A DNA stretch of 20,148 nt from Cyanobacteria bacterium OH_CDB_20 (GTDB taxonomy: Bacteria > Cyanobacteriota > Vampirovibrionia > Gastranaerophilales > Gastranaerophilaceae): the NCBI GenBank assembly GCA_023415935.1, contig JAEZIX010000041.1, positions 1 through 20,148 of the forward strand, read 5' to 3'. The notes beneath the pieces are model-generated. The model saw only the letters and a list, made by a program, of their open reading frames with translations, did no database searches and was not told the DNA's origin. Position numbers and translations under genes: made by a program. Position 1 is the stretch's first letter. Each line of letters begins with the position of its first letter. Shown piece by piece: positions 7,920-16,162 of this stretch.

Positions 7920-7947
7920 TTGTGTTTTAATTTTAAAAATTTATAAT
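7920..7947 (+). promoter_or_regulatory. Predicted promoter of the MnmC-type methyltransferase gene (leaderless geometry)
   Basis: A perfect TATAAT (7942-7947) ends six bases before the ATG at 7954. TTGTGT (7920-7925) lies 16 bases upstream as a weak -35. Transcription would start at the A of the start codon, and no Shine-Dalgarno sequence is present, both favouring a leaderless mRNA and the 7954 start. Confidence 0.5.
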
Positions 7948-7953
7948 ATATTC

Positions 7954-9003
7954 ATGTTGAATTTTACTTTTATAAAAACAGAAGATGAATCAATCGGACT
8001 TTTTAATCCTGAAGTAAATGACATATATCATTCTAAATTTGGCGCAAAAGAAGAAAGCTATGAAAAATTTATATTGCCTTCTGGGATTTTAAATCACGCA
8101 AAAGAAAATAATTCTGTAAAAATCTTAGATATTTGTTTTGGAGTTGGATACAATACAAAAACATCACTTTATCATTTGGTAAAAGTCAATCCAAATATTA
8201 ATATTAAAGTTGATGCAATTGAATCTGATAAGAATACTATCTTGTTTTCTCCTTTTATAAAAGATTCAATAAATGATGAAGAACTTAATTTATATTTATT
8301 GATGAATATAATTGAGTCAGGTATTTTTGATTTAGATTATGTGTATGAAGTTTTAAATTTTGCTGTAAATGAATATAAAGAGGTTTTAAATGGATTAGGG
8401 ATACTTTATTTGAAAAATTATCAAATTGATGGGTGTAATTCGTCATCCAAAGTCAATAAAATGACCTTCTTACATAATATATATTATCAATATGTGTCTA
8501 ATAGTATTAAAATAGGTCAAAAACTCAATAAATATCAAAAATGTGCTATTAAATGGCTTGTGAATGATTCTAGAATCGGAATAAATGATACTACTTCACA
8601 TTATGACTTCATTTTTCTTGACGCATTTACGCCAGAGAAAGACCCAACACTGTGGACTGTTGATTTTCTAAATCTTATAAAAAACAGAATGCATAAGAAT
8701 TCTGTTCTTGTTACATATTCTATATCGGCTGCTTTTAGAGCAGAACTTTTAGAACTTGGATTTTATGTCGGAAAAATATTAAAAGAAGAAAATCAAATTG
8801 GAACAATTGCATCATTCAATAAAAATAAAATTTTTGATCAACTGAGTGAACATGATTTAAATCTATTAAAAACTAATGCTGGAATTTTTTATAGAGATTC
8901 AAAATTAAATTCTTCTAATGATGAAATTTTGAATAATAGAAAAAATGAGCTAAAAAATTCAGATAGGATTTCTACCACAAAATTTTTAAAATCATGTAGG
9001 TAG
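7954..9003 (+). CDS. MnmC-type tRNA 5-methylaminomethyl-2-thiouridine methyltransferase (MnmD-like)
   Basis: 349 residues. Family enzymes use S-adenosylmethionine to make mnm5s2U at the wobble position of some tRNAs. The start matches the family (ESIGLFNPEVNDIYHSKFGA), the SAM-binding strand-loop is DICFGVGYNT (59-68), and FLDAFTPEKDPTLWT (221-235) is the MnmC substrate/catalytic motif. The C-terminal tail with FYRDSKLNSS (312-321) resembles cyanobacterial members as I remember them. A middle region of about 120 residues between the SAM site and FLDAFTP is longer than in compact MnmD proteins. Starts exist from 7849, but the 35 extra residues are hydrophobic, resemble nothing in the family and precede the promoter found. 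There is no fused FAD domain as in E. coli MnmC, but the next gene encodes an FAD oxidoreductase. Confidence 0.82.
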   Translation: MLNFTFIKTEDESIGLFNPEVNDIYHSKFGAKEESYEKFILPSGILNHAKENNSVKILDICFGVGYNTKTSLYHLVKVNPNINIKVDAIESDKNTILFSPFIKDSINDEELNLYLLMNIIESGIFDLDYVYEVLNFAVNEYKEVLNGLGILYLKNYQIDGCNSSSKVNKMTFLHNIYYQYVSNSIKIGQKLNKYQKCAIKWLVNDSRIGINDTTSHYDFIFLDAFTPEKDPTLWTVDFLNLIKNRMHKNSVLVTYSISAAFRAELLELGFYVGKILKEENQIGTIASFNKNKIFDQLSEHDLNLLKTNAGIFYRDSKLNSSNDEILNNRKNELKNSDRISTTKFLKSCR

Positions 9004-9037
9004 ATATATAAATATTCCAATAATATTATTTATATAT
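9004..9037. repeat. AT-only inverted repeat directly after the methyltransferase stop codon
   Basis: ATATATAAATA (9004-9014) and TATTTATATAT (9027-9037) are perfect 11-base inverted arms around a 12-base loop, starting at the base after the TAG. There is no GC pair and no T-run afterwards, so it is not a standard intrinsic terminator; it may stabilise the mRNA 3' end or simply reflect AT-rich sequence. Confidence 0.4.
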
Positions 9038-9104
9038 GTCTAATCGAACTATTGTTCAAGATTAAATTAAGAAAAATTAATTCTGAATTTATAATTTATA
9101 AATC

Positions 9105-9113
9105 TGATACAAT
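9105..9113 (+). promoter_or_regulatory. Predicted extended -10 promoter of the FAD oxidoreductase gene (leaderless geometry)
   Basis: TGATACAAT is an extended -10 element (TGn followed by TACAAT at 9108-9113). It ends six bases before the ATG at 9120, so the transcript would begin at the start codon. No good -35 hexamer is seen at the expected distance, which extended -10 promoters tolerate. Confidence 0.5.
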
Positions 9114-9119
9114 GATTTT

Positions 9120-10388
9120 ATGGATAATGTTATGAAATATGATGTTGTAATAGTAGGTGGTGGTACTGCTGGGATATCTTGCGCGTGGAATGCAGGTAAA
9201 CTTGGCTTAAAAACGCTTCTTATTGAAAATGATATTAATTTAGGTGGGGCTATTACATCTGCACTGGTTATTCCTGCAATGAAAGTTGATTCTCAAGGTA
9301 TTAATGTCGATTTTTATAATGAACTTGTTGTAACAGCAAAGAAATATTATGCCCAAATCACTTACTCTGACGGCAATAAAGGCTGGTTTAACCCTGAGCT
9401 TTTAAAGATAGTATTTGATGAAATGCTTGAAAATAGTGGCGTTGATGTATTATTAAATACTAAATTATCGGATTTATCCGAAAATAACGGTCAGTTTATA
9501 CTCAGTCTTTGGCATAATGTGTTATCAATATATATCGAAACGAATAATCTTATAGATGCAACTGGAAATGGAAATATTTTTAAAAAATTAAATTGCGAAT
9601 TTTTGCCTGATGAAACTCAAAAGCAAGCACAAGGTTACCGTTTTATAATGTCTGGTGTGAATATTAAAGAGTTTTCTGATTGGATAATCGAACTTGATAA
9701 AGACAGAGATGTTACAACCTCTGCTGAAATAGACAATCAGGTTCATCTCTCTACTGCTTGCACATGGGATAAGTCTAGAAAGTGGGCTCTTACCCCTATT
9801 TTTGAGGAGGCAGTGGCTAGTAATGACTTAAAAGACATCGATACAGCTTATTTTCAGGTTTTTACTATAGCTGGAATGCCTGGTTCTATTGCATTTAACT
9901 GTCCACGACTTTTTATTGATGAGGAAAATGGTGTATTTGCTACATCAAAAGCTATATCAGAAGGCAGAAAACAGATTTTTAGACTTTCTGAATTCTGTAA
10001 AAAATATTTAAAAGGCTTTAAAAATGCTTATATCTCAAACATAGCAAACAAAGTTGGGATAAGAGATTCGCGCCGAATCAAAGGAAAATATATCTATACA
10101 GAAGACGATATTATAAATAAAACAACCTTTGAAAATACTGCTCTTGCTTGTGATTATCCTATTGACATTCATTCAGAAAAAAAAGATGATGGTGGTCTTA
10201 CTTTTACAAAAGGTGTATATTACTTGCCTATTGAGGCTCTTATATCTGAAAAATATGATAATTTATTTGCCGTTGGTAAGTGCTTTTCTGCGAGCTTTAA
10301 AGCACAAGCTGCTCTCAGAACACAGGTTAGCTGTTTTTCAATGGGAGAAGCTGTTGCTAAATGGATAAAAACAGGAAAAGCGAACTAA
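9120..10388 (+). CDS. FAD-dependent oxidoreductase (FAD_oxidored-type)
   Basis: 422 residues. The N-terminus is a dinucleotide-binding Rossmann fold, VVIVGGGTAGISCAW (9-23), with the ribose-binding acidic residue E36 in LLIEND and then LGGAITS. A second FAD contact is DATGNG (145-150). Residues 312-323, GIRDSRRIKGKY, and the C-terminal LFAVGKCFSASFKAQ followed by alternating small residues and MGEA are characteristic of the PF12831-type flavoprotein family, whose substrates vary widely. I cannot name the substrate. No signal peptide or membrane segment is present, so it is probably cytosolic. It lies 116 bases after the MnmC-type methyltransferase with its own promoter. A second in-frame ATG at 9132 would remove four residues; the first fits the promoter geometry. 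Confidence 0.85.
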   Translation: MDNVMKYDVVIVGGGTAGISCAWNAGKLGLKTLLIENDINLGGAITSALVIPAMKVDSQGINVDFYNELVVTAKKYYAQITYSDGNKGWFNPELLKIVFDEMLENSGVDVLLNTKLSDLSENNGQFILSLWHNVLSIYIETNNLIDATGNGNIFKKLNCEFLPDETQKQAQGYRFIMSGVNIKEFSDWIIELDKDRDVTTSAEIDNQVHLSTACTWDKSRKWALTPIFEEAVASNDLKDIDTAYFQVFTIAGMPGSIAFNCPRLFIDEENGVFATSKAISEGRKQIFRLSEFCKKYLKGFKNAYISNIANKVGIRDSRRIKGKYIYTEDDIINKTTFENTALACDYPIDIHSEKKDDGGLTFTKGVYYLPIEALISEKYDNLFAVGKCFSASFKAQAALRTQVSCFSMGEAVAKWIKTGKAN

Positions 10389-10401
10389 AAGTCCGCTTTT
10401 T
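10376..10401. terminator. Bidirectional intrinsic terminator between convergent genes
   Basis: AAAAGCGAAC (10376-10385) pairs with GTCCGCTTTT (10391-10400), ten positions with one A-C mismatch, around a TAAAA loop, ending in five Ts on the plus strand. On the minus strand the same hairpin ends in CGCTTTT. It includes the last codons and stop of the FAD oxidoreductase gene and lies 24 bases past the stop of the minus-strand DprA-like gene, so it can serve both. Confidence 0.7.
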
Positions 10402-10424
10402 CAATATAATTTTTGTTATATTCT

Positions 10425-10985
10425 TTAGTCTAAATAGAATGCTGTAACTACTTTGTGTAATTCTTCAGCATATTCAATTGCTTTATGTAATGTGCCAGAA
10501 GTGTGTGATAAGAAGCATATAAGCTGTTGGCACTCGTCAATAATTTCTCTGTTACAAATTCTACTAGCGTCAGCAAGAGTCATCATCGCTCTATCAGGAT
10601 GTTCGATTATATTTGGAACTCCAATTAGTTGATCTTGAACGTCAGAAGGTTGTTGACCTATTGTCTGAGGTAATATAACTCTTAATTTTTCAGGATTTGA
10701 TTTCATTGCGCCACGAATGGCAGCAGCGTTTGTACCAGAAGATCCTCCACTTGTTATGATTGTATTACCTTGTCTAACAAGTGCAAGAGATAAAAGTTCA
10801 ATAATTTGTTGGTGAGTAATAGGCAAATTTCTACTACCGATAATAGCAACCTTTTTTGCCGATTGCTGAATAGTTGCAAGTTCCATAGCTAGTTCATCAA
10901 CTGTATTTGCACTTTTTTCATCGATAACGTCCATATCATCCATTGGAACCATTATTGACTGTTCGCTTTTCTTTTCTTCTGACAT
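10425..10985 (-). CDS. DprA-like Rossmann (SLOG-type) protein conserved in cyanobacteria
   Basis: 186 residues. After an acidic, flexible N-terminus of about 35 residues comes a single Rossmann-like domain: KVAIIGSRNLPITHQ (45-59), TIITSGGSSGTNAAAIRGAM (76-95) and CFLSHTSGTLHKAIEYAEE (157-175), the three landmarks of the DprA/LOG nucleotide-binding fold. It is much shorter than DprA, lacks both its N-terminal helical and winged-helix domains, and matches my memory of a single-domain family present in nearly all cyanobacteria and annotated as a DNA recombination-mediator-like protein; its function is not established to my knowledge. An AGGA sequence precedes the ATG at 10985 by about seven bases; a GTG two codons upstream is too close to it. 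It is divergent from pcrA. Confidence 0.8.
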   Translation of the reverse strand: MSEEKKSEQSIMVPMDDMDVIDEKSANTVDELAMELATIQQSAKKVAIIGSRNLPITHQQIIELLSLALVRQGNTIITSGGSSGTNAAAIRGAMKSNPEKLRVILPQTIGQQPSDVQDQLIGVPNIIEHPDRAMMTLADASRICNREIIDECQQLICFLSHTSGTLHKAIEYAEELHKVVTAFYLD

Positions 10986-11004
10986 CTTCACATCCTAATA
11001 TATT

Positions 11005-11032
11005 TTGTATTTCACTTTTTTTTGAATATAAT
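11005..11032 (+). promoter_or_regulatory. Predicted promoter of pcrA
   Basis: TTGTAT (11005-11010) and a perfect TATAAT (11027-11032) are 16 bases apart, giving a leader of roughly 24 bases before the ATG at 11063. It sits in the 77-base divergent gap shared with the DprA-like gene. Prediction from consensus only; the region is AT-rich. Confidence 0.4.
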
Positions 11033-11062
11033 AATAATAACATAAATTTTGAAAAATAAAAG

Positions 11063-13564
11063 ATGAATATGGTAAATATTTTAGAGGGATTGAATAGGGA
11101 GCAGAAGGAGGCAGTTGTCCAAAAGCACGGTACGCTTTTGGTTTTGGCTGGTGCTGGCTGCGGAAAAACAAAGGTACTAACTACACGAATTGCCAACTTG
11201 GTGCACAGCGGAGTATCACCTTACGAGATTTTAGCTGTTACTTTTACTAATAAAGCTGCAAAAGAAATGGTTGAACGTTTATCAAAAATGGTTGGTGAAG
11301 AAAACGCTAAAAAGATGTGGGTAGGTACATTTCATAGTATTTCAGGTAGGATTTTACGCTCTGATATTGATAAGTACGTTGATGATACAGGTAAAATGTA
11401 TGACAAGTCATATGTAATCTACGATGAAACTGACTCTATGGCAGTCATTAAAAATGCTCTTAAAACATTAAAAATGGATGAAAAAGTCTATCCTCCAAAA
11501 CTTTTAAAAGTTGCTATATCTAATGCTAAGAATAAACTACAAGACGCTTATACTTTTGCAACAAGGGCAAGAGACTATAAAACTGAAAAATATGCCGAGG
11601 TTTATACTGAATATCAAAAACAGTTACAACTCAATAATGCGCTTGATTTTGACGATATGCTCATGATGACAGTTAAATTGATTGAGCAATCCCAAGAGGT
11701 TAGAGAAAAATATTTTAATAGGTTCAAACATATTCTTGTAGATGAGTTTCAAGATACAAACTTATCTCAATATCAGCTTATACACTCGATTTATACAAAT
11801 AAACAAGAGGAAGACACACTAGCTGATAAAAGTCTTTGTGTAGTGGGTGATGTTGACCAATCAATTTATAGCTGGCGTGGCGCTGATTATAAGATATTAC
11901 TCAACTTTCAAACAACTTTTAGGAAGGCTAAACTTGTTAAACTTGAGCAGAACTATCGTTCTGTTGAAACAATTTTAACTGCTGCAAATTCAATTATCAC
12001 AAATAATACTGAGCGTTTGAGTAAGAATTTATATTCAAACCTTGGAAAAGGCGATTTAATTGAATTGGTCGAAACAAATGATGAACAAGATGAAGCAAAT
12101 CATGTTATTGGCTCTGTTAAAAGGCTTTCAGGAAGGACATCAATTTCAAATTGTGCAGTACTTTATCGTACAAATTCTCAATCAAGAGCTCTAGAAGAAG
12201 CCTGTATTGCTTTTGGTGTTCCTTATAAAATTGTCGGCGGACTCAAGTTTTATGACAGAAAAGAAATAAAAGATGTTATTTCTTACTTGAAACTCATATA
12301 TAATCCGAATGACTCTCAAAGTTTGAGAAGGATTATAAATGTTCCGAAACGCGCAATCGGGCCTTCTACTGTTCAAAAATTACTTGAAATATCTGTAGCT
12401 CAAGAGCAGTCTATAATGCAGATTATTGAAAATATTGACGAGTATGATGAGTTTTCTTCTGGTACAAAAAGTAAACTTAAAGCATTTTATGAACTTATTG
12501 AAAAACTTCAGAGAAATTCAACAACACATACTTTACCTGAATTTATATCATTTATCCTAGATAATACCGGTTATTTAAAAGAGCTTGAAGATGAAGATTC
12601 AGTTGATGCTGAAACAAGGGTTGAAAACTTACAAGAACTCATAAATGTTGCAAAGGATTTTGAACCTCAGGAAGAAGGGAATGAGCTTGGTGAATTTCTA
12701 GCTCAAGTGGCATTAGTTAGTGATATTGATACTTATGAAGAAGGCGCAGAAGCATTAACGCTAATGACATTACACAGTGCAAAAGGTCTTGAGTTTGATA
12801 ATGTATTTTTAACTGGTCTTGAAGAAGGTATTTTCCCTCATAGCCGTTCTATAAATAATCTTTCAGAAATGGAAGAAGAAAGAAGGCTAATGTATGTAGG
12901 TGTAACAAGGGCTAAGAAAAACCTTTCTATAACATATGCAAAACGCCGTCAAATGTGGGGTGAATATAGATATTATAATCCAAGTCGTTTTCTTTCTGAA
13001 ATACCTTCTGAAGTCCTCACAACATCAGCTTCAGATGGCTATTCAACATCTCCACAGAAAACTTTTACAAGAGCTGTTAATAAAATTAAATCAGAAAGCA
13101 GTTATAATTCATCAAATAGTAGCTATTCGGCAAACTCTTTTAACAAAGTTCAAAACAGCAATTATGATAGAATTCCAACAACATCATCTTTTGGAAAAAA
13201 CTTTGTAGCTCCACAAAAGAAAAAAGCTATTGTGGTTAAAAACCAAGAAAATCTAAAAAAACAAGCTGAAAAAAAACTTCAAGAAGATGAAAAAGTAAAA
13301 AAACTCTTAGAAGATAATCCAATAAAACGAATGCTTGCTGAGAAAAAGGCTAAAGAAGCTGCTCTTGCAAGTGAAAAGGTATCAACTTACGGAACTTCTA
13401 ATGCTATTTTTTCAACAGGTGATAGAGTTTTTCATTCTAAATACGGCATTGGAAATATTAAAGATGTAAAAGATATTGCAGGCTCAACTACGTATATCGT
13501 TGATTTTGGTTCTCAAGGTGAAAAAGCACTTGATTCAACATTTGCAGGTTTGAAAAAATTCTAA
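11063..13564 (+). CDS. pcrA: Superfamily 1 DNA helicase PcrA/UvrD
   Basis: 833 residues; ATP-driven 3'-5' helicase in replication restart, repair and displacement of RecA. Motifs in order: Walker A AGAGCGKT (29-36), VTFTNKAA (59-66), GTFHS, DEFQDTN (Walker B, 227-233), GDVDQSIYSWRGAD (262-275), EQNYRS (295-300), LHSAKGLEFDNVFLTGLEEG (570-589) and MYVGVTRAKKNL (610-621). A Ser/Asn/Tyr-rich, probably disordered linker (about 655-715) and a Lys/Glu-rich helix (718-775) precede the small C-terminal domain (784-833; GDRVFHSKYGIG) that in PcrA binds RNA polymerase. The Walker A has Cys where PcrA usually has Ser. A second ATG two codons later (11069) is an equally possible start, and no strong ribosome binding site decides. 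Divergent from the DprA-like gene. Confidence 0.95.
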   Translation: MNMVNILEGLNREQKEAVVQKHGTLLVLAGAGCGKTKVLTTRIANLVHSGVSPYEILAVTFTNKAAKEMVERLSKMVGEENAKKMWVGTFHSISGRILRSDIDKYVDDTGKMYDKSYVIYDETDSMAVIKNALKTLKMDEKVYPPKLLKVAISNAKNKLQDAYTFATRARDYKTEKYAEVYTEYQKQLQLNNALDFDDMLMMTVKLIEQSQEVREKYFNRFKHILVDEFQDTNLSQYQLIHSIYTNKQEEDTLADKSLCVVGDVDQSIYSWRGADYKILLNFQTTFRKAKLVKLEQNYRSVETILTAANSIITNNTERLSKNLYSNLGKGDLIELVETNDEQDEANHVIGSVKRLSGRTSISNCAVLYRTNSQSRALEEACIAFGVPYKIVGGLKFYDRKEIKDVISYLKLIYNPNDSQSLRRIINVPKRAIGPSTVQKLLEISVAQEQSIMQIIENIDEYDEFSSGTKSKLKAFYELIEKLQRNSTTHTLPEFISFILDNTGYLKELEDEDSVDAETRVENLQELINVAKDFEPQEEGNELGEFLAQVALVSDIDTYEEGAEALTLMTLHSAKGLEFDNVFLTGLEEGIFPHSRSINNLSEMEEERRLMYVGVTRAKKNLSITYAKRRQMWGEYRYYNPSRFLSEIPSEVLTTSASDGYSTSPQKTFTRAVNKIKSESSYNSSNSSYSANSFNKVQNSNYDRIPTTSSFGKNFVAPQKKKAIVVKNQENLKKQAEKKLQEDEKVKKLLEDNPIKRMLAEKKAKEAALASEKVSTYGTSNAIFSTGDRVFHSKYGIGNIKDVKDIAGSTTYIVDFGSQGEKALDSTFAGLKKF

Positions 13565-13661
13565 TTTAGTCTAAATATTTCTTAATAAATGATTTATATT
13601 TTTAAAGACAGTGCTTATTTTAGCCGATTATTACTGTGGAGTATAAGTTGCGAAATAAGAC

Positions 13662-15401
13662 ATGTTTTTTGATTTTATGAAATTAATAAATTCATATCAA
13701 AATTCAGCCTCAGGTAGTGCCGGAGGCACTACTAATATTGATATAAATCAATATATTGAAAGTTTATCAAAAGATGATCTTGAGGCATTGTCATTACAAC
13801 TTGGTGTTGGTACTAATTCGATTTTTGGCTCTACTATCCAAGAGTCTGGCAATTCAGATACTTTTACTCTTTCATCTTCTATGCAAGAAAATTTAAAACT
13901 TACTCTTTTGCAACAAACACTTATACCCGTTATTGAAGATATGATTGATAACCTTAAAACAAGTAAAATTACTCCGACCAATGAAAATGGGGCTGTTTCA
14001 ATTGATGATGTAAAAAATTATTTAATTAATCAAGGTGAAGATAGTAGTACAGTTTCTCAAATGACTGAAGGGGATTTAAATGCAGTATATAACTACTTGG
14101 GTTTAAATTCTCAGGATCTACAAGAGTTAAATAATGAGGCATTAGTCGTTGATCCTGGTGATTCTGCTCAACAAACAGTTGTTGCTGATTCCCCGCAAAC
14201 TCTTGCAACTGGGGGCGGCGTCAAAACTACTACTGGTGGGTCATCTACTCCTGTTACAATTGCGTCTCCGACAAAAAACAGTGACGATTTAAAGGCTCAA
14301 AAAGAACAAATTATACAAGAATATAACGGAAAGATTTCAACAGAAGAACAAACACTTGCTGATTTAGTTTCACAAACAGACTCAGCCCAAGCAGAAGCTA
14401 ATAATGCTCAAATGACGCTATCTCAAAAACTTCTGGAAGTTACAGGCAGACTTACTGCTTCTGAATCTAAAGTCAATACTCTTTCTGCAAGCGTACAAAA
14501 AGCAAATGTTGAGATTAATTCACTTCAAGGCGAGTTTGATAACTTAGAAACAAGCGGTAAATTTTCTGATATAAATTCAAAAAATCAAAGTAGAAAAACT
14601 GAAATTACTGGTCAATTAACTGCGAAAAAGTCTGAATTAGCAGACTTTGAAAAACAATTAGAAACTGAAAAAGCAAACCAACAAAGTATTCAACAAGAAA
14701 AAGATGGTGTTCAAAAAGATATTGATACAAAATTAGATGAACTTTCATCTAAAGACCCTCAAATTAAAGCACAGATTGATACTGCCAAAGCTAATATTCA
14801 GACTTTAAAAGCTGAAAAAACAACTAAAATAGCAGAAATTGACAAACAAATAGAAACATCTGAAAAAACAGAAAAAGAAGATGCTAAAACATATGGCAGT
14901 TTAAAAGGCTATGAACAATCAGGAATAACAGCAAAAATGCTTGAATATGCTTCTAGTCCTGAAGTCAAAGCGAAATGGGATGATTGGACTAACAGAGGTA
15001 ATGGTGCATATTGTGCGCTTTATGTTGCTGATTGTGTTCAACAGGCCTATAAAGACGCAGGTATGAGTGTTAGGTTTGGACATTCTGTTCTAGGTATTAA
15101 AAACTGGGGTGAAGAAAACAACTCAGGAATACAAGTTTCTGGCATGTCAGCTGAACAACGTAAAGATCTTGTTAGAAGCGGTAAAGTTAAACCAGGTATG
15201 GCATTTACATATATGGAAGGCGGAAGAATGCATACAGGCTTTATAAAAAGTATAAATGCAGACTTAAGCTGGGAAACAATAGAAGGTAATACAGTTGATT
15301 CAGCAACAGGCAAAACAAAAACTGTGGCGGGTCATACAAGAGATATTTACAATGCTGACCTTACTTCTTTAACAGATTGGACCGTAAGATATACAGGTTA
15401 A
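13662..15401 (+). CDS. Coiled-coil protein with C-terminal CHAP-like cysteine peptidase/amidase domain
   Basis: 579 residues. The N-terminal 160 residues are helical and polar; PTNENGAVSIDD (105-116) looks like a degenerate EF-hand loop. A Gly/Thr/Ser/Pro linker (about 165-205) leads to a long Lys/Glu/Gln-rich coiled coil (205-405). The C-terminal domain (about 425-579) has the layout of CHAP/NlpC-type peptidoglycan hydrolases: C451 in GAYCALYVADC, H524 in MHTGFIKS and E541/N543 in TIEGNT. Coiled coil plus CHAP recalls PcsB-like division hydrolases. There is, however, no signal peptide, and an in-frame TAA at 13656-13658 excludes an upstream extension. No strong ribosome binding site is seen; TATAAG at 13642-13647 may be a -10. 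The stop overlaps that of the convergent methyltransferase by four bases. Substrate and export route are unknown. Confidence 0.75.
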   Translation: MFFDFMKLINSYQNSASGSAGGTTNIDINQYIESLSKDDLEALSLQLGVGTNSIFGSTIQESGNSDTFTLSSSMQENLKLTLLQQTLIPVIEDMIDNLKTSKITPTNENGAVSIDDVKNYLINQGEDSSTVSQMTEGDLNAVYNYLGLNSQDLQELNNEALVVDPGDSAQQTVVADSPQTLATGGGVKTTTGGSSTPVTIASPTKNSDDLKAQKEQIIQEYNGKISTEEQTLADLVSQTDSAQAEANNAQMTLSQKLLEVTGRLTASESKVNTLSASVQKANVEINSLQGEFDNLETSGKFSDINSKNQSRKTEITGQLTAKKSELADFEKQLETEKANQQSIQQEKDGVQKDIDTKLDELSSKDPQIKAQIDTAKANIQTLKAEKTTKIAEIDKQIETSEKTEKEDAKTYGSLKGYEQSGITAKMLEYASSPEVKAKWDDWTNRGNGAYCALYVADCVQQAYKDAGMSVRFGHSVLGIKNWGEENNSGIQVSGMSAEQRKDLVRSGKVKPGMAFTYMEGGRMHTGFIKSINADLSWETIEGNTVDSATGKTKTVAGHTRDIYNADLTSLTDWTVRYTG

Positions 15402-16162
15402 TTATTATTGTATATTTCATAAAGCAATATACTTGTTGCAATTGAAAGATTTAATGATTCGACATTATTTGAATGTTGAATTTTTGTATTAAAATCCGCA
15501 TTTTGTGATAGCTCTTGACTTAGTCCTGATGCTTCTGAACCAAGCATTACGATATTTTTATCGCTATGTTTTATAGAGTCAATACTAATTGAATTAGTAT
15601 CAGATAAAGATGTCGCAATTAGTTTGTAATCATCAAATTTATTTTTTAATTCATTTATGCTCTTAAGTTTTAAAATTGGGATTTTAAAGAAATTTCCTGC
15701 TGAAGACCGTATGACTTTTGAATTGTATGTTTCAACAGTATCCCCCAAAAGTAATATCCCACCGCATTCAAACGCAGCTGCACTTCTTATTATTGTTCCA
15801 AGATTACCGGCATCTTTGATGTTTTCCAGTAGAATTATGACATTATTATTTTTTAAATCAGATGAAGTGTAGCGCTTTTTTTCTGCTAAAACAACAATAT
15901 TTGGCGAAGACTCGGTTGTGGACAATTTTTTTAACACATGTTCAGTAACAAGTGTGACATTATATTTATCAAGGTTTTTAAACTTATTTACGTTTGAAGA
16001 AGTAATAAATACTTCAATAATTTTAATATTGGCTTCAATTAACTCTTCAAAGCATTTTTCACCTTCTACAAGAAATAATTGAGATTCTTCAAGATATTTA
16101 TTCTTATGAAGTCTGGTAAGTTCAATTATTCTTTTGTTTGAGGTGCTTGATATCTCATTCAT
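15398..16162 (-). CDS. TrmH/SpoU-family RNA 2'-O-methyltransferase
   Basis: 254 residues. The N-terminal part (about 27-95, beginning FLVEGEKCFEE) is a SpoU substrate-binding domain; the C-terminal part is a trefoil-knot SPOUT methyltransferase with motif 1 NLGTIIRSAAAF (120-131), motif 2 LGSEASGLS (207-215) and motif 3 VESLNLSIA (234-242), which form the SAM pocket and hold the catalytic Arg (R126) and Asn (N238). It methylates ribose 2'-OH in rRNA or tRNA; the exact nucleotide cannot be told, but the domain layout fits 23S rRNA enzymes of the RlmB/TsnR type better than tRNA TrmH. The ATG overlaps the end of the aminopeptidase gene by eight bases inside a tandem ATGA repeat, so the two are translationally coupled. 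Its stop overlaps that of the convergent CHAP gene. Confidence 0.9.
   Translation of the reverse strand: MNEISSTSNKRIIELTRLHKNKYLEESQLFLVEGEKCFEELIEANIKIIEVFITSSNVNKFKNLDKYNVTLVTEHVLKKLSTTESSPNIVVLAEKKRYTSSDLKNNNVIILLENIKDAGNLGTIIRSAAAFECGGILLLGDTVETYNSKVIRSSAGNFFKIPILKLKSINELKNKFDDYKLIATSLSDTNSISIDSIKHSDKNIVMLGSEASGLSQELSQNADFNTKIQHSNNVESLNLSIATSILLYEIYNNN

Noticed and set aside
7849..7953. In-frame upstream ATG that would add 35 residues to the MnmC-type methyltransferase
   Set aside because: The extension is hydrophobic and unlike the family N-terminus, has no ribosome binding site, and would include the promoter; the ATG at 7954 fits both the family start and a -10 six bases upstream.
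10424..13577. 13-base palindromic motif TTTAGTCTAAATA repeated at 10424-10436 and 13565-13577, each by a stop codon
   Set aside because: The first copy lies partly in the coding sequence of the DprA-like gene, the stem is weak and AT-rich, and two copies of such a short AT-rich motif are likely by chance.
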